Part shown: positions 1 through 7,065 of the stretch, piece after piece
How positions within the stretch are numbered: position 1 is the first letter of the stretch
How the letters are laid out: every line of letters starts with the position of its first letter
Origin: Puniceicoccales bacterium
Lineage (GTDB): Bacteria > Verrucomicrobiota > Verrucomicrobiia > Opitutales > JAIRLM01
Direction of reading: 5' to 3'
NCBI GenBank assembly: GCA_031281635.1
Contig: JAITFC010000092.1
Span: 1-9,888 of the forward strand
Length of the DNA stretch: 9,888 nucleotides
Position numbers and translations under genes: made by a program
The notes under the pieces: generated by a model
Databases searched by the model: none
The model's input: only the letters and a program-made list of their open reading frames with translations
Told to the model about the DNA's origin: nothing

Positions 1-1674
1 GGGGAAGAGACCAACGCGACGGACACGCGACTGGCAGTTTTTATGCGTGATGCGGAGCTTCAGCTGGCTGCGGCCGATGATCGGCAGGTACTGGCGCTGG
101 TGGAAAATCTTTTTTGGCAAGCATTAGACCTTGCAGTCGCGAGAACTGGCCTGGCAATACCATTGCGGCTCATCCGAACGATCTCAAAAATAGACATGCG
201 TCAGGTGTCAATGGTCTCTATGGCATTGGCAATAATGTATGATGCAGTAATAGCGCTTGATGCATCAATAGCGCTTGATGCAGCAATAGCGTTTGATGGA
301 TCGTTAGCAGCGGAAAGAGCGCTTGCTGGCAATCCAATGACCGTCGCTACTTTTCCACAATTGCAAGGTCCTTCGATTGGTGAGCCCATGGAAATCGCAG
401 CGGAAGATCCATATCTCTTATCTCAGGGTGCGACCGTAAAGATAGTGGCAGGAATAACTGGTACAGGAAATGATGGACTCGAACGCATCGATAAGCTTTG
501 GGGGTCGGTGCCGGATTTCCTAATATATGATGCATTACAACTTTTTGAGCCCATAGTATTTGATGTAACGCAACTTTTGAATTTCATAACAACTGATGTA
601 ATGCAATTTCCGGAAGAGCTTCCTCCAGAAGAGCTTCCCTGGAGCGAAATAATCAAGCGATTACTGCGTGCCAGCCCACAAATAATAAAAAAACTAAAAT
701 CGAGCTTTCCGAGCGACACTCGGCGGCGGACAATGGAAGTATCACTAAAGGATTGTGTATATGGAAGGGCCGTAAAAAGTGCCATGGCAAGCGGTAATCT
801 GGAACGATTGCAAGGGAAAACGGTGCTTGTGGACGGCATTAACTATGGCAATGTGGCTGCCCATCAATGTCTCTTTTCCATGCAAGAAGTGGAACAGCTG
901 GTTATATCAGGCGCAAATGTTGCGCTCGGAAAAATTAAGCGCTGGTGGCCACCCAATCCGCCCCCCAGTCGGTGGCAATCATTCTTGTCTTGGTTTGGAT
1001 GGTCGTCGCCTCCTTTGGACGCTGAATCTGTGCGAATTCAAAATGAACTTCTTTGGGACATTGACGCAAAGAGAGTGCTTTCTCCGGATGACGTTGCATC
1101 CTTCCTCGATGACTCCGCGTCCCTTCTGGAAGGTTATGGGGGCCGAGCGTCGCTGAGAGGGAAAGTAGTACTCACCTGTGGCGTTGTCTCCGACGCGGCC
1201 AGCGTAACAAGCGGAAAGCTTTCGGAAGAGCATGCGAGATTGCTGATCGAAGCCGGCGCAGTTGTACTGTGTATGACAGTTGAAGAACTAATTAAACAGG
1301 CACCATTTAAATACACGATGTGGTTTGAAAACATGCAAAAAGCGATAGAAACAATTCGACAATTTTCGCAAATTTTTTCCATTAATTTTTCTCAGAAATG
1401 CGTGGCCATGTCTATGTGGAAAATAATCTGGATATTAACAAATAAAAAATTTTCTCTAATGGCAATTGACTATGATGCTGGGCCGCATCACCCAACGATG
1501 GATGACATTCGAGAATCTACGCGTTCCGGATTTGATGTGTATCTGCGTACCCATAAGCCAAGGCCCTTTCCCAGGGATTGGACTATTACAGAAGTTTGGA
1601 ACGAGTGGCTTAAGGAGGAACCAGAACAGGAAATTTTCATACGGTTTGTGAAGCCGCCACCATCTCTCCGTTAG
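1..1674 (+). CDS. Uncharacterised protein, probably 5'-partial
   Basis: I do not recognise this protein. The frame is open back to base 1, and the first in-window ATG (base 43) has no Shine-Dalgarno sequence, so the true start may lie outside the window. Counted from that ATG it has 543 residues. Residues 67-86 contain a hexapeptide repeat (DAVIAL, DASIAL, DAAIAF) encoded by 18-bp DNA repeats, and 190-200 contain a small EELPP/EELPW repeat. Residues 255-295 and 370-410 resemble each other: each starts L-x-GK-x-VL-x2-G and ends near L-[VL]-I followed by GA and V. This may be an internal duplication of a small alpha/beta unit, as inferred by eye. Residues 299-325 form a Trp/Pro-rich linker (WWPPNPPPSRW). 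No signal peptide or catalytic motif is evident. ATA isoleucine codons and AT-rich stretches are more frequent than in thyA or enolase, which could reflect transfer or rapid evolution. It converges on the glycosylase gene. Confidence 0.75.
   Translation, partial: GEETNATDTRLAVFMRDAELQLAAADDRQVLALVENLFWQALDLAVARTGLAIPLRLIRTISKIDMRQVSMVSMALAIMYDAVIALDASIALDAAIAFDGSLAAERALAGNPMTVATFPQLQGPSIGEPMEIAAEDPYLLSQGATVKIVAGITGTGNDGLERIDKLWGSVPDFLIYDALQLFEPIVFDVTQLLNFITTDVMQFPEELPPEELPWSEIIKRLLRASPQIIKKLKSSFPSDTRRRTMEVSLKDCVYGRAVKSAMASGNLERLQGKTVLVDGINYGNVAAHQCLFSMQEVEQLVISGANVALGKIKRWWPPNPPPSRWQSFLSWFGWSSPPLDAESVRIQNELLWDIDAKRVLSPDDVASFLDDSASLLEGYGGRASLRGKVVLTCGVVSDAASVTSGKLSEEHARLLIEAGAVVLCMTVEELIKQAPFKYTMWFENMQKAIETIRQFSQIFSINFSQKCVAMSMWKIIWILTNKKFSLMAIDYDAGPHHPTMDDIRESTRSGFDVYLRTHKPRPFPRDWTITEVWNEWLKEEPEQEIFIRFVKPPPSLR
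241..294 (+). repeat. Three tandem 18-bp repeats in the coding region
   Basis: Three adjacent copies of the pattern GATGCANNAATAGCGYTT occupy 241-258, 259-276 and 277-294. They differ at the two N positions and one C/T position, and a decayed start of a fourth copy (GATGG) follows. The period is a multiple of three, so copy-number change would add or remove six residues (DAxIAL or DAxIAF) without breaking the frame. Confidence 0.9.
613..638 (+). repeat. Direct repeat of 11 bp, 15-bp period
   Basis: GAAGAGCTTCC occurs at 613-623 and again at 628-638, in frame in the 543-residue protein. It encodes the EELPP then EELPW acidic/proline stretch. It is a two-copy, in-frame repeat with the same character as the 18-bp repeat upstream in this gene. 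Confidence 0.7.
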
Positions 1675-1683
1675 CCAGAGGTG

Positions 1684-1710
1684 GCGCCACGCCGGATTCG
1701 CTTGTGGCGC
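1684..1710 (+). terminator. GC-rich hairpin after the first gene
   Basis: GCGCCAC (1684-1690) is the exact reverse complement of GTGGCGC (1704-1710), with a 13-base loop, beginning 9 bases after the stop codon at 1672-1674. The left arm also lies within a perfect 10-bp palindrome (1681-1690), so alternative pairings exist. The nearest T run (1739-1744) is about 30 bases downstream, so this is not a canonical intrinsic terminator. A 3'-end structure is an inference from its position. Confidence 0.35.
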
Positions 1711-1783
1711 GGAGCTTCCTGATTGTTGGATAGCCGTATTTTTTCTCTTCGCAAAGCATCCCTAACTCTTGCGTAGGAGAGTG

Positions 1784-1807
1784 GGCTTTCTCGTTTTCGA
1801 GAAAACC
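1784..1807 (-). terminator. Hairpin downstream of the glycosylase gene
   Basis: Read on the minus strand, GGTTTTCTCG, a four-base AAAA loop and CGAGAAAGCC form a 10-bp stem with one G-U pair, about 50 bases past the stop codon of the glycosylase. On the plus strand the same position is a C-A mismatch, so the fold is better in the leftward transcript, as expected if it serves that gene. No U tract follows, so terminator activity is uncertain. Confidence 0.35.
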
Positions 1808-1858
1808 AGTGCCGCAACTTTATGGGACCAATCAACTGTCACATTGTAGGATCTTACC

Positions 1859-2743
1859 TCACAAAAAGCAGCGCCGCTGTTTCTCAGAGATAGGCATGGA
1901 TAGTTTTTCCATTACCTGCAGCATGTCTTCCCAAACAATTCTCTTTGTGGCATTTGTCTGATTGCGCAGCAGGAAAGATGGGTGGAATGTGGGCATGACG
2001 GGGATGCCGGCGAATTTGTGCCAGCAGCCTCTCACAGCGCCCAGCGGCACGGTGGTATCCAGACCCAATAATCCGCGTGCGGCGGTGGTGCCTAGTGCCA
2101 CAATGACTTTGGGCGCAACAATATCCACCTGGGCATGCAAAAATGGCGAACACAACTCGAGTTCCCGAAGCGTTGGCGGACGATTCCCGTACTCGGTGGG
2201 CATTTCCGGCCTCCAGTTGAGCATGTTACCGATATACACATCCTCCCGGCGCAGCCCCATCGTTTCAATGATCTTTGTCAACAACTGTCCGGCGCGTCCC
2301 ACAAATGGTTCTCCTTCAATTTCTTCGTCGGCTCCAGGGGCTTCTCCGCAGAAAAAAATCTCCGCATCTAAATTGCCAACACCAAAAACAATTTTTTTCC
2401 CCGGCTTCACATGTGCCTGGCAAAGAGGACTTTCCAAAACAATTTTCCGCAAAGCTTCCCAGCGCGTCTGCTTATTTCCCGCCGGCAGAGTGAACGAGGG
2501 CGGCCGCTCGCCGGTGTTTCGCGCATATTTCTCGGACAATTGATTATCATAGTGCTTAGCCGCAACAACATACTCCCCTGCCTCCGTCGTCGCCACACCG
2601 TAAAAAGCTTTTTCGTCCCGGCGCTGGCGCAGATTCTCAACGGCCTCGCGATCCAGATGCAACGCCGATTCTCCCTCCGCCTCAAGCAGTTCCACTTCCC
2701 GCAACAGCGCGGAAAAAATTTCTTCTTCGGTGAAATTTTCCAT
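1859..2743 (-). CDS. Uracil-DNA glycosylase, family 4 type, reduced Fe-S ligand set
   Basis: It excises uracil from DNA, the first step of base excision repair. From the ATG at 2743 it has 294 residues. The family motifs are present: GEAPGADEE (133-141), EGEPFVGRAGQLL (143-155), the N of GNMLNWRP (173) and HPSFLLRN (254-261) with the active-site histidine. Family 4 enzymes bind a 4Fe-4S cluster with four cysteines. Here only C108 and C198 appear retained; S105 and W177 occupy the other two positions, so the cluster is probably lost or altered. The first ~95 residues are an extra helical, acidic N-terminus. The frame stays open to an ATG at 2893, but that would overlap thyA head-to-head by 97 bases. 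A TTG at 2779 (residue L-R-S-A-F) is an alternative start. No clear Shine-Dalgarno sequence marks any of these. Confidence 0.88.
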   Translation of the reverse strand: MENFTEEEIFSALLREVELLEAEGESALHLDREAVENLRQRRDEKAFYGVATTEAGEYVVAAKHYDNQLSEKYARNTGERPPSFTLPAGNKQTRWEALRKIVLESPLCQAHVKPGKKIVFGVGNLDAEIFFCGEAPGADEEIEGEPFVGRAGQLLTKIIETMGLRREDVYIGNMLNWRPEMPTEYGNRPPTLRELELCSPFLHAQVDIVAPKVIVALGTTAARGLLGLDTTVPLGAVRGCWHKFAGIPVMPTFHPSFLLRNQTNATKRIVWEDMLQVMEKLSMPISEKQRRCFL

Positions 2744-2796
2744 GTTTGATGCAATAAAATCTCGAAAAGCCGAACGCAATTCTCTTTGCTGCGACG

Positions 2797-3594
2797 ATGA
2801 AAAATTATTTGGCACTGCTGGCCGATGTTTTGGATCGAGGAGAGCCGTGTAAAGATCGCACGGGGACTGGCACACGCAGTGTTTTCGGGGCACAGATGCG
2901 CTTCGATTTGCGGGAAAATTTCCCCCTACTCACCACTAAAAAAATGCATTGGAAATCCGTTGTCCACGAACTCCTATGGTTTTTAAAAGGTTCAACAAAC
3001 GTGAGTTATCTACGCGAAAACGGCGTGCGCATCTGGAATGAATGGGCCGATGAAAACGGCGAGTTGGGTCCGGTATACGGGAAACAGTGGAGACGCTGGC
3101 GCTGCGCCGATGGCCGAGAGATTGACCAAATCGCACAATTAATTCATAACATAAATGTCAATCCGTTTAGTCGCAGGCATTTGGTGTCTGCGTGGAATGT
3201 CGGCGAATTGGAGCAAATGGCCCTGCCTCCCTGCCACAGTTTTTTCCAATTTCACGTGTCCGAGTCCGGAGATCTTCGCTGCCAACTCTACCAACGCAGT
3301 GCGGATATGTTTCTCGGCGTACCATTTAACATTGCAAGTTACAGTTTATTGACGCACATGGTCGCGCAGGTGTGCGACTTGCGTCCGCGGGAATTCATCC
3401 ATACGCTGGGAGATTGTCATATTTATGTCAATCATTTGGAACAGGTTCGCGAACAACTCAGTCGAATGCCGCGACCACTCCCGCGATTACACATCGTCAA
3501 GCGCGGTCAGGGGATGGATGACTTTTGCTTCGACGACTTCGCACTCGTTGGCTACAACCCACATGGGACAATCAGCGCACCAATTGCCGTTTAA
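2797..3594 (+). CDS. thyA: Thymidylate synthase ThyA
   Basis: It converts dUMP to dTMP with methylene-tetrahydrofolate as carbon donor and reductant, in the cytoplasm. The 265 residues match the E. coli length (264) and align from the first residue (MKNYLALL), which fixes the start. Visible active-site elements are DRTGTGT (20-26, phosphate-binding R21), HELLWF with E58, SRR (125-127), the nucleophile C146 in PPCHSFFQF, the QRSAD loop (R167, D170), PFNIASY with N178, and DCHIYVNH (H208, Y210). The C-terminus API-A-V matches the usual folate-closing tail. It is divergent from the uracil-DNA glycosylase, with only about 50 bases between the starts, so its promoter must overlap the 5' end of that gene. 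A TAAAAT at 2755-2760 could be a -10 box but has no good -35. The end of the gene is 13 bases from the convergent ABC exporter gene. Confidence 0.97.
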   Translation: MKNYLALLADVLDRGEPCKDRTGTGTRSVFGAQMRFDLRENFPLLTTKKMHWKSVVHELLWFLKGSTNVSYLRENGVRIWNEWADENGELGPVYGKQWRRWRCADGREIDQIAQLIHNINVNPFSRRHLVSAWNVGELEQMALPPCHSFFQFHVSESGDLRCQLYQRSADMFLGVPFNIASYSLLTHMVAQVCDLRPREFIHTLGDCHIYVNHLEQVREQLSRMPRPLPRLHIVKRGQGMDDFCFDDFALVGYNPHGTISAPIAV

Positions 3595-3607
3595 ATGTGG
3601 TTTCCTA

Positions 3608-5398
3608 TTATTTGACAAAAGATTGGTGGAGACGGCGATAGAGGCCATCTTCCTGGATCAATTGGGCGTGGGCACCGCGTTGCACGACAAATCCGCCGTC
3701 GAGTACGATAATTTCGTCTACGTGTGGCAGCCAGTGGAAGCAGTGGGAAATAAGCAAAACAGTTTTCCTTCGAAAGAGTTGAGAGAGAACACCGTAGAAT
3801 TCTCGTTCACTCTTTGTGTCCAGTGCGCTCGTTGCTTCGTCCAGGATAAGGATGGGAGCATCTTTCAGGAATGCACGGGCGAGGGCGAGGCGCTGCCGTT
3901 CCCCGCCAGACAGAAAACTTCCGTCTTCACCGATTACCGTGTCCAGTCCGCGCGGTAATTTTTCGATAAAACACATGGCTCCAGCGCGGTGTGCTGCCTG
4001 GATCACATCATCTAGCGTCGCCGTCGGACACCCCCAGCGGATATTGGCGGCAACGGTGTCGTGGAGGAGCGTAGGTTGCTGAGGAACAAGGGCCACCGAA
4101 GAGCGCAATTGCAGGAGGCTTAATTTTTTTATGTCATGGCCGTCAACGGTGATAATCCCTTTCTGCACGTCGTAGAAGCGGAGGATGAGGTTTGCGAGAC
4201 TCGTTTTCCCAGCGCCGTTTGGTCCGACGATGGCATAGCTGCGGCCCGGTTGGAAACTCAGGTTGAGGTCACTAAATACTGCCGCACCATCTTCATAGGT
4301 AAAGGACACATTTTCGAAAACGATTTCGCCGCGCAATTTTTTTACGAGTGGGAGTCCCGGCGTGTCTTTTGGCTTTTCCGGCTCGGCCAGAAGCTCTTCG
4401 ATGCGAGAGAGCGCGGAGATAGAGTATTGCAAATTCCCATAAAGTCGGCCGATATTTTTGATGGGGTCGTAGGAAAAAAAGAGGGCCATCACGATGGCAA
4501 GAAAGGTTTCGCCAGGGATGTGCAGCAGGTATGCGAGAAATGTGGCGATGGAGATGCCGATGGCCGCCCAAAACTCCACGCTGGGAACGATGAAATAGTA
4601 GGCGAAGCACGTTGCCAAATAGGCCTTTGAGTAGGCGCAATTGGTGTGGCGAAAGCGAGAATTTTCGTATTCTTCCATGCAAAAGGCGCGCACTTCCTGC
4701 ACCGATTGCAAGTTGCTCGTCATACGCGTCGTAAGGTCAGAAATCTTTTCCTGGGCGCGCAGATTGCGATTCCATACTTCCCTGCCGAAGTAGGCGATGG
4801 GAAAGCCGCTGAGAGCGACGAGAAAGAGTAATAGGAGTAGAATCCAGCCATTTGCTTGTTGCAGACATAGATATGTGATGGCAAGGATGGCACTGATGAG
4901 CATGGCCGGTCGCTGAATGAGTTCGTGGGCAATGCTGACAAAACTCACCTGAATTAAATTGGCGTCATTGAGGGCGCGCGATACGAGATGTCCCGCCTGA
5001 GTTCGCCGAAAAAATGCCAGTGGCAGTCGCTGCAACTTCTGAAAGATGTTCAACCGAACGGACATGAGAATTTTCTGCCCGAGAAAGGCCAGCAAGCAGG
5101 TGCTAAAATAGCCGGATATGGACCGCAATCCCATGAGAAAGATGGGTAAAGCACAGTAGAAAATGAGCAGCAAACAGGATTGATGTTCCTCGGAAAAAAC
5201 ATGTTGGGCCACGGATTTCAGCAGTACGGGGACGCCGAATCCGCTCAAAAATCCAGACAGAATCCCAAAGAACAACGTACCGATAATCTGCCAGCGGCAA
5301 CGACGCAAGTCGCCAACATAGCGCAACATACTCCGATAGCCGCAGCGCATACTCGAACTATCCGACTCACGCACTTTTTGCTCACTATTTTCTTCCAT
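3608..5398 (-). CDS. ABC exporter, fused membrane and ATPase domains, MsbA-like
   Basis: A half-transporter of 596 residues that would work as a homodimer in the inner membrane, exporting lipid, drug or peptide. Residues 1-330 form the type I exporter domain with about six membrane helices (around 37-59, 73-95, 163-180, 185-203, 265-290 and 296-315). The ATPase domain follows with a complete motif set: A-loop Y368, Walker A GPNGAGKTS (392-400), Q-loop VPQQP (438-442), signature LSGGERQR (496-503), Walker B ILILDE (516-521), D-loop SALD (524-527) and H552. Lipid A/phospholipid flippase (MsbA type) is the most natural guess, but substrate cannot be read from sequence. The ATG lies inside the end of the upstream permease gene (14-base overlap), so translational coupling is likely. 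In-frame ATGs at residues 17 and 24 are alternative starts. No terminator fits before the convergent thyA. Confidence 0.92.
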   Translation of the reverse strand: MEENSEQKVRESDSSSMRCGYRSMLRYVGDLRRCRWQIIGTLFFGILSGFLSGFGVPVLLKSVAQHVFSEEHQSCLLLIFYCALPIFLMGLRSISGYFSTCLLAFLGQKILMSVRLNIFQKLQRLPLAFFRRTQAGHLVSRALNDANLIQVSFVSIAHELIQRPAMLISAILAITYLCLQQANGWILLLLLFLVALSGFPIAYFGREVWNRNLRAQEKISDLTTRMTSNLQSVQEVRAFCMEEYENSRFRHTNCAYSKAYLATCFAYYFIVPSVEFWAAIGISIATFLAYLLHIPGETFLAIVMALFFSYDPIKNIGRLYGNLQYSISALSRIEELLAEPEKPKDTPGLPLVKKLRGEIVFENVSFTYEDGAAVFSDLNLSFQPGRSYAIVGPNGAGKTSLANLILRFYDVQKGIITVDGHDIKKLSLLQLRSSVALVPQQPTLLHDTVAANIRWGCPTATLDDVIQAAHRAGAMCFIEKLPRGLDTVIGEDGSFLSGGERQRLALARAFLKDAPILILDEATSALDTKSEREFYGVLSQLFRRKTVLLISHCFHWLPHVDEIIVLDGGFVVQRGAHAQLIQEDGLYRRLHQSFVK

Positions 5399-6254
5399 CG
5401 GCTATAGGCCGTACGCGAGAGTGCAACCAAAGTAAACTCAATAAACCGCCGACGCCAAAAATTTGCCTCCAACCATTGCCGGACTCGCCGAAGAGGAAGA
5501 TGCCGAAAAGTACGCCGAAAAGAATTGGTAAATTATTGGCAATAAGCAATATGCCCGCTGAAACCCGCCCGATGCCACGATTCCATAGGTAGTTTCCAAT
5601 GCCGCTGCAGAAAATTCCCAAAAATAGCAATATGGCCAGTTGTTTCCCTTGCCAGAGAAATGGTTGGGCCGGTGTGACGGCGGGAATTAGGGCGGATGCG
5701 ACGAGAAGGGGAGGCAGTGACCCGAGATACATCCAAAAAAGTGCGGAGCGATCGGCGAGTTCGGGATGTGACTGCTTCAAACGAGCATATAACACTTGGC
5801 CGAGAGCGTAGGCGCCATTGGCTAACTGGCACTCCATGGCACCGCGGAAATTGCATGCGCCCAAGGATGTTCCTCCGAAGGAAAATGCGGCAATGCTCAC
5901 GGCCCCAAGGGCAAAAAAAAGATTTTGCCAGGGATTCCGCCGCCCCAAAAGATCCGCAAAGAGACCCACATAAATTGGCGTAACGAGGCCAAGTAGCGCC
6001 ACCTGATGGCTTTCCAAGTGAATGAACGCGCTCTGGTAGAAATAGTACATGATGCCAAATTGCACGGCACCGGCTACCATGCACCTGCCCCGCAACCCAA
6101 CGCTCGATCCGTTGGCGGCAAATGGCGCGAAGAGGAATGTGCCGATGACGCCAAACAGCAGGCTCATCGCCGTTGCCGTCGCAAATTCCATCGCCATGCC
6201 ATTGATCCCGTAGGAAAATCCCCAGAGCAAAGCTGTCAAAAATAATTCAAACAC
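5385..6254 (-). CDS. DMT-superfamily (EamA-type) permease
   Basis: An inner-membrane protein of 289 residues with about ten predicted hydrophobic helices and short polar loops, the size and layout of the drug/metabolite transporter superfamily. The second half carries the typical EamA run: FLGIFCSGIGNYLWN (211-225), then GRVSAGILLIANNLPI (229-244), then FLFGES (253-258). Members export or import small metabolites such as amino acids; the substrate is not predictable. The start is GTG: an in-frame TAA lies 6 bases upstream and no ATG occurs before M20. No Shine-Dalgarno sequence is visible. The gene is first in a leftward pair, and its last 14 bases overlap the start of the ABC exporter. Its promoter should lie in the AT-rich spacer shared with the divergent gene at 6345. 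Confidence 0.88.
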   Translation of the reverse strand: MFELFLTALLWGFSYGINGMAMEFATATAMSLLFGVIGTFLFAPFAANGSSVGLRGRCMVAGAVQFGIMYYFYQSAFIHLESHQVALLGLVTPIYVGLFADLLGRRNPWQNLFFALGAVSIAAFSFGGTSLGACNFRGAMECQLANGAYALGQVLYARLKQSHPELADRSALFWMYLGSLPPLLVASALIPAVTPAQPFLWQGKQLAILLFLGIFCSGIGNYLWNRGIGRVSAGILLIANNLPILFGVLFGIFLFGESGNGWRQIFGVGGLLSLLWLHSRVRPIADGRK

Positions 6255-6281
6255 GAAAAATTAGCTGTACTGCGGAAAATT

Positions 6282-6315
6282 TTTTGCAAGTTTTCTTGAA
6301 AATTTTGTTGCAAAA
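6282..6315. promoter_or_regulatory. Inverted repeat TTTTGCAA/TTGCAAAA in divergent spacer
   Basis: TTTTGCAA (6282-6289) and TTGCAAAA (6308-6315) are perfect 8-bp inverted arms around an 18-base AT-rich centre, in the 90-base gap between the leftward permease and the rightward small protein. The two half-sites are centred about 26 bases apart, so a dimeric regulator could bind them, or they may simply reflect AT-rich promoter DNA. No convincing -35/-10 pair was found for either gene. An operator role is inference. Confidence 0.3.
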
Positions 6316-6344
6316 CGCAATTTTTTTCCAAATGAAGGAACGAT

Positions 6345-6854
6345 ATGAATGTGGAGCAGGCATGCCGGTTTATAGGTATAAAGGAACCGGCAGGAGATGA
6401 TGCTAAGTATTACGACCATGCACTAACGAATGGGATCAAATTTTTCTATCTCGGTCTAACTGGCAGCGGTCCAGCGTTTTTTATTTCGGAAGCGCCTGAC
6501 AATATGTCCGGTCGCAAAGTTGACGAAATCGCGATTTCCCATATTATTGCTAATAATTTTCACGGTCAATCCAATGTGAAATTTATGTTATTTGGCAAAA
6601 CGGGGATGCGTGTGGTGGACCTGCCAGCGCCGCCATCAACTGTCATGGAATATTTATTCCATACCATCGCGACGACGGCCCTCGGAGCGGCTTTGGCGAT
6701 CTTTCGTGAACCTAGCGTCCAGGTGATCGCAAATCTCTTACCTTGCGGTTTCCTGTCTGCCAATGCGCTTTATGCTTTGATCCTATTCGCTTTCTTTGTC
6801 GCGGCCTACGCAATGTATTACTACGATCCCATACGGATAGCTCAGGCTTTTTAG
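6345..6854 (+). CDS. Small uncharacterised protein with two C-terminal membrane helices
   Basis: I do not recognise this 169-residue protein. The start is well supported: AAGGA at 6335-6339 lies 5 bases before the ATG. Residues 1-95 look like a small soluble alpha/beta domain with alternating hydrophobic strands (IKFFYLGL, PAFFISEA, NVKFMLFG, MRVVDLP). Two hydrophobic helices follow at about 101-120 and 138-160, joined by a short linker, and the protein ends in a charged nine-residue tail. There is no signal peptide, so the N-terminal domain is probably cytoplasmic and tethered to the inner membrane, as inferred from topology. It is divergent from the permease/ABC pair and is followed by tRNA-His on the same strand 134 bases later. 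The gap holds no further gene. Confidence 0.75.
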   Translation: MNVEQACRFIGIKEPAGDDAKYYDHALTNGIKFFYLGLTGSGPAFFISEAPDNMSGRKVDEIAISHIIANNFHGQSNVKFMLFGKTGMRVVDLPAPPSTVMEYLFHTIATTALGAALAIFREPSVQVIANLLPCGFLSANALYALILFAFFVAAYAMYYYDPIRIAQAF

Positions 6855-6988
6855 CTGCTAACCTATGTCCATGTCCTCCGAGACCATCGCTGAGGGGAAT
6901 GCGTTTTGGCCTCGATGTTGGTTGTTTTCTCGCGGAAAATATTCTTGACAATGGGCGTGAAAGGGGAAGTCTCCGCAACGCCGGGATG

Positions 6989-7065
6989 GTGGCAGTAGCT
7001 CAGTTGGCCAGAGCACTGGATTGTGGTTCCAGGGGTCGCGGGTTCAAGTCCCGTCTGCCACCCCA
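6989..7065 (+). tRNA. tRNA-His (anticodon GTG)
   Basis: The full cloverleaf is readable. The acceptor stem GTGGCAG pairs with CTGCCAC, the D stem is GCTC/GAGC, the anticodon stem CTGGA/TCCAG holds loop TTGTGGT with anticodon GTG, the variable loop is five bases, and the T stem GCGGG/CCCGT holds loop TTCAAGT. The discriminator is C and CCA is encoded (7063-7065). The base before the acceptor (6988) is G, so the extra G-1 opposite C73, the identity element of histidine tRNAs, is genomically encoded. It reads histidine codons. Confidence 0.97.

Noticed and set aside
1962..2543. 193-codon plus-strand open frame across the glycosylase gene
   Set aside because: The opposite strand encodes clear glycosylase motifs, so this is an antisense shadow.
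2744..2893. Upstream extension of the glycosylase to an ATG at 2893, giving MPRKHCVCQSPC with three cysteines
   Set aside because: It would overlap the securely placed start of thyA by 97 bases, and the cysteines lie far from the cluster region. The extension is the antisense of thyA codons.
6945..6950. TTGACA as a -35 box for tRNA-His
   Set aside because: The hexamer is perfect but the bases at -10 spacing (AAGTCT) match TATAAT poorly, so a promoter here is not supported.
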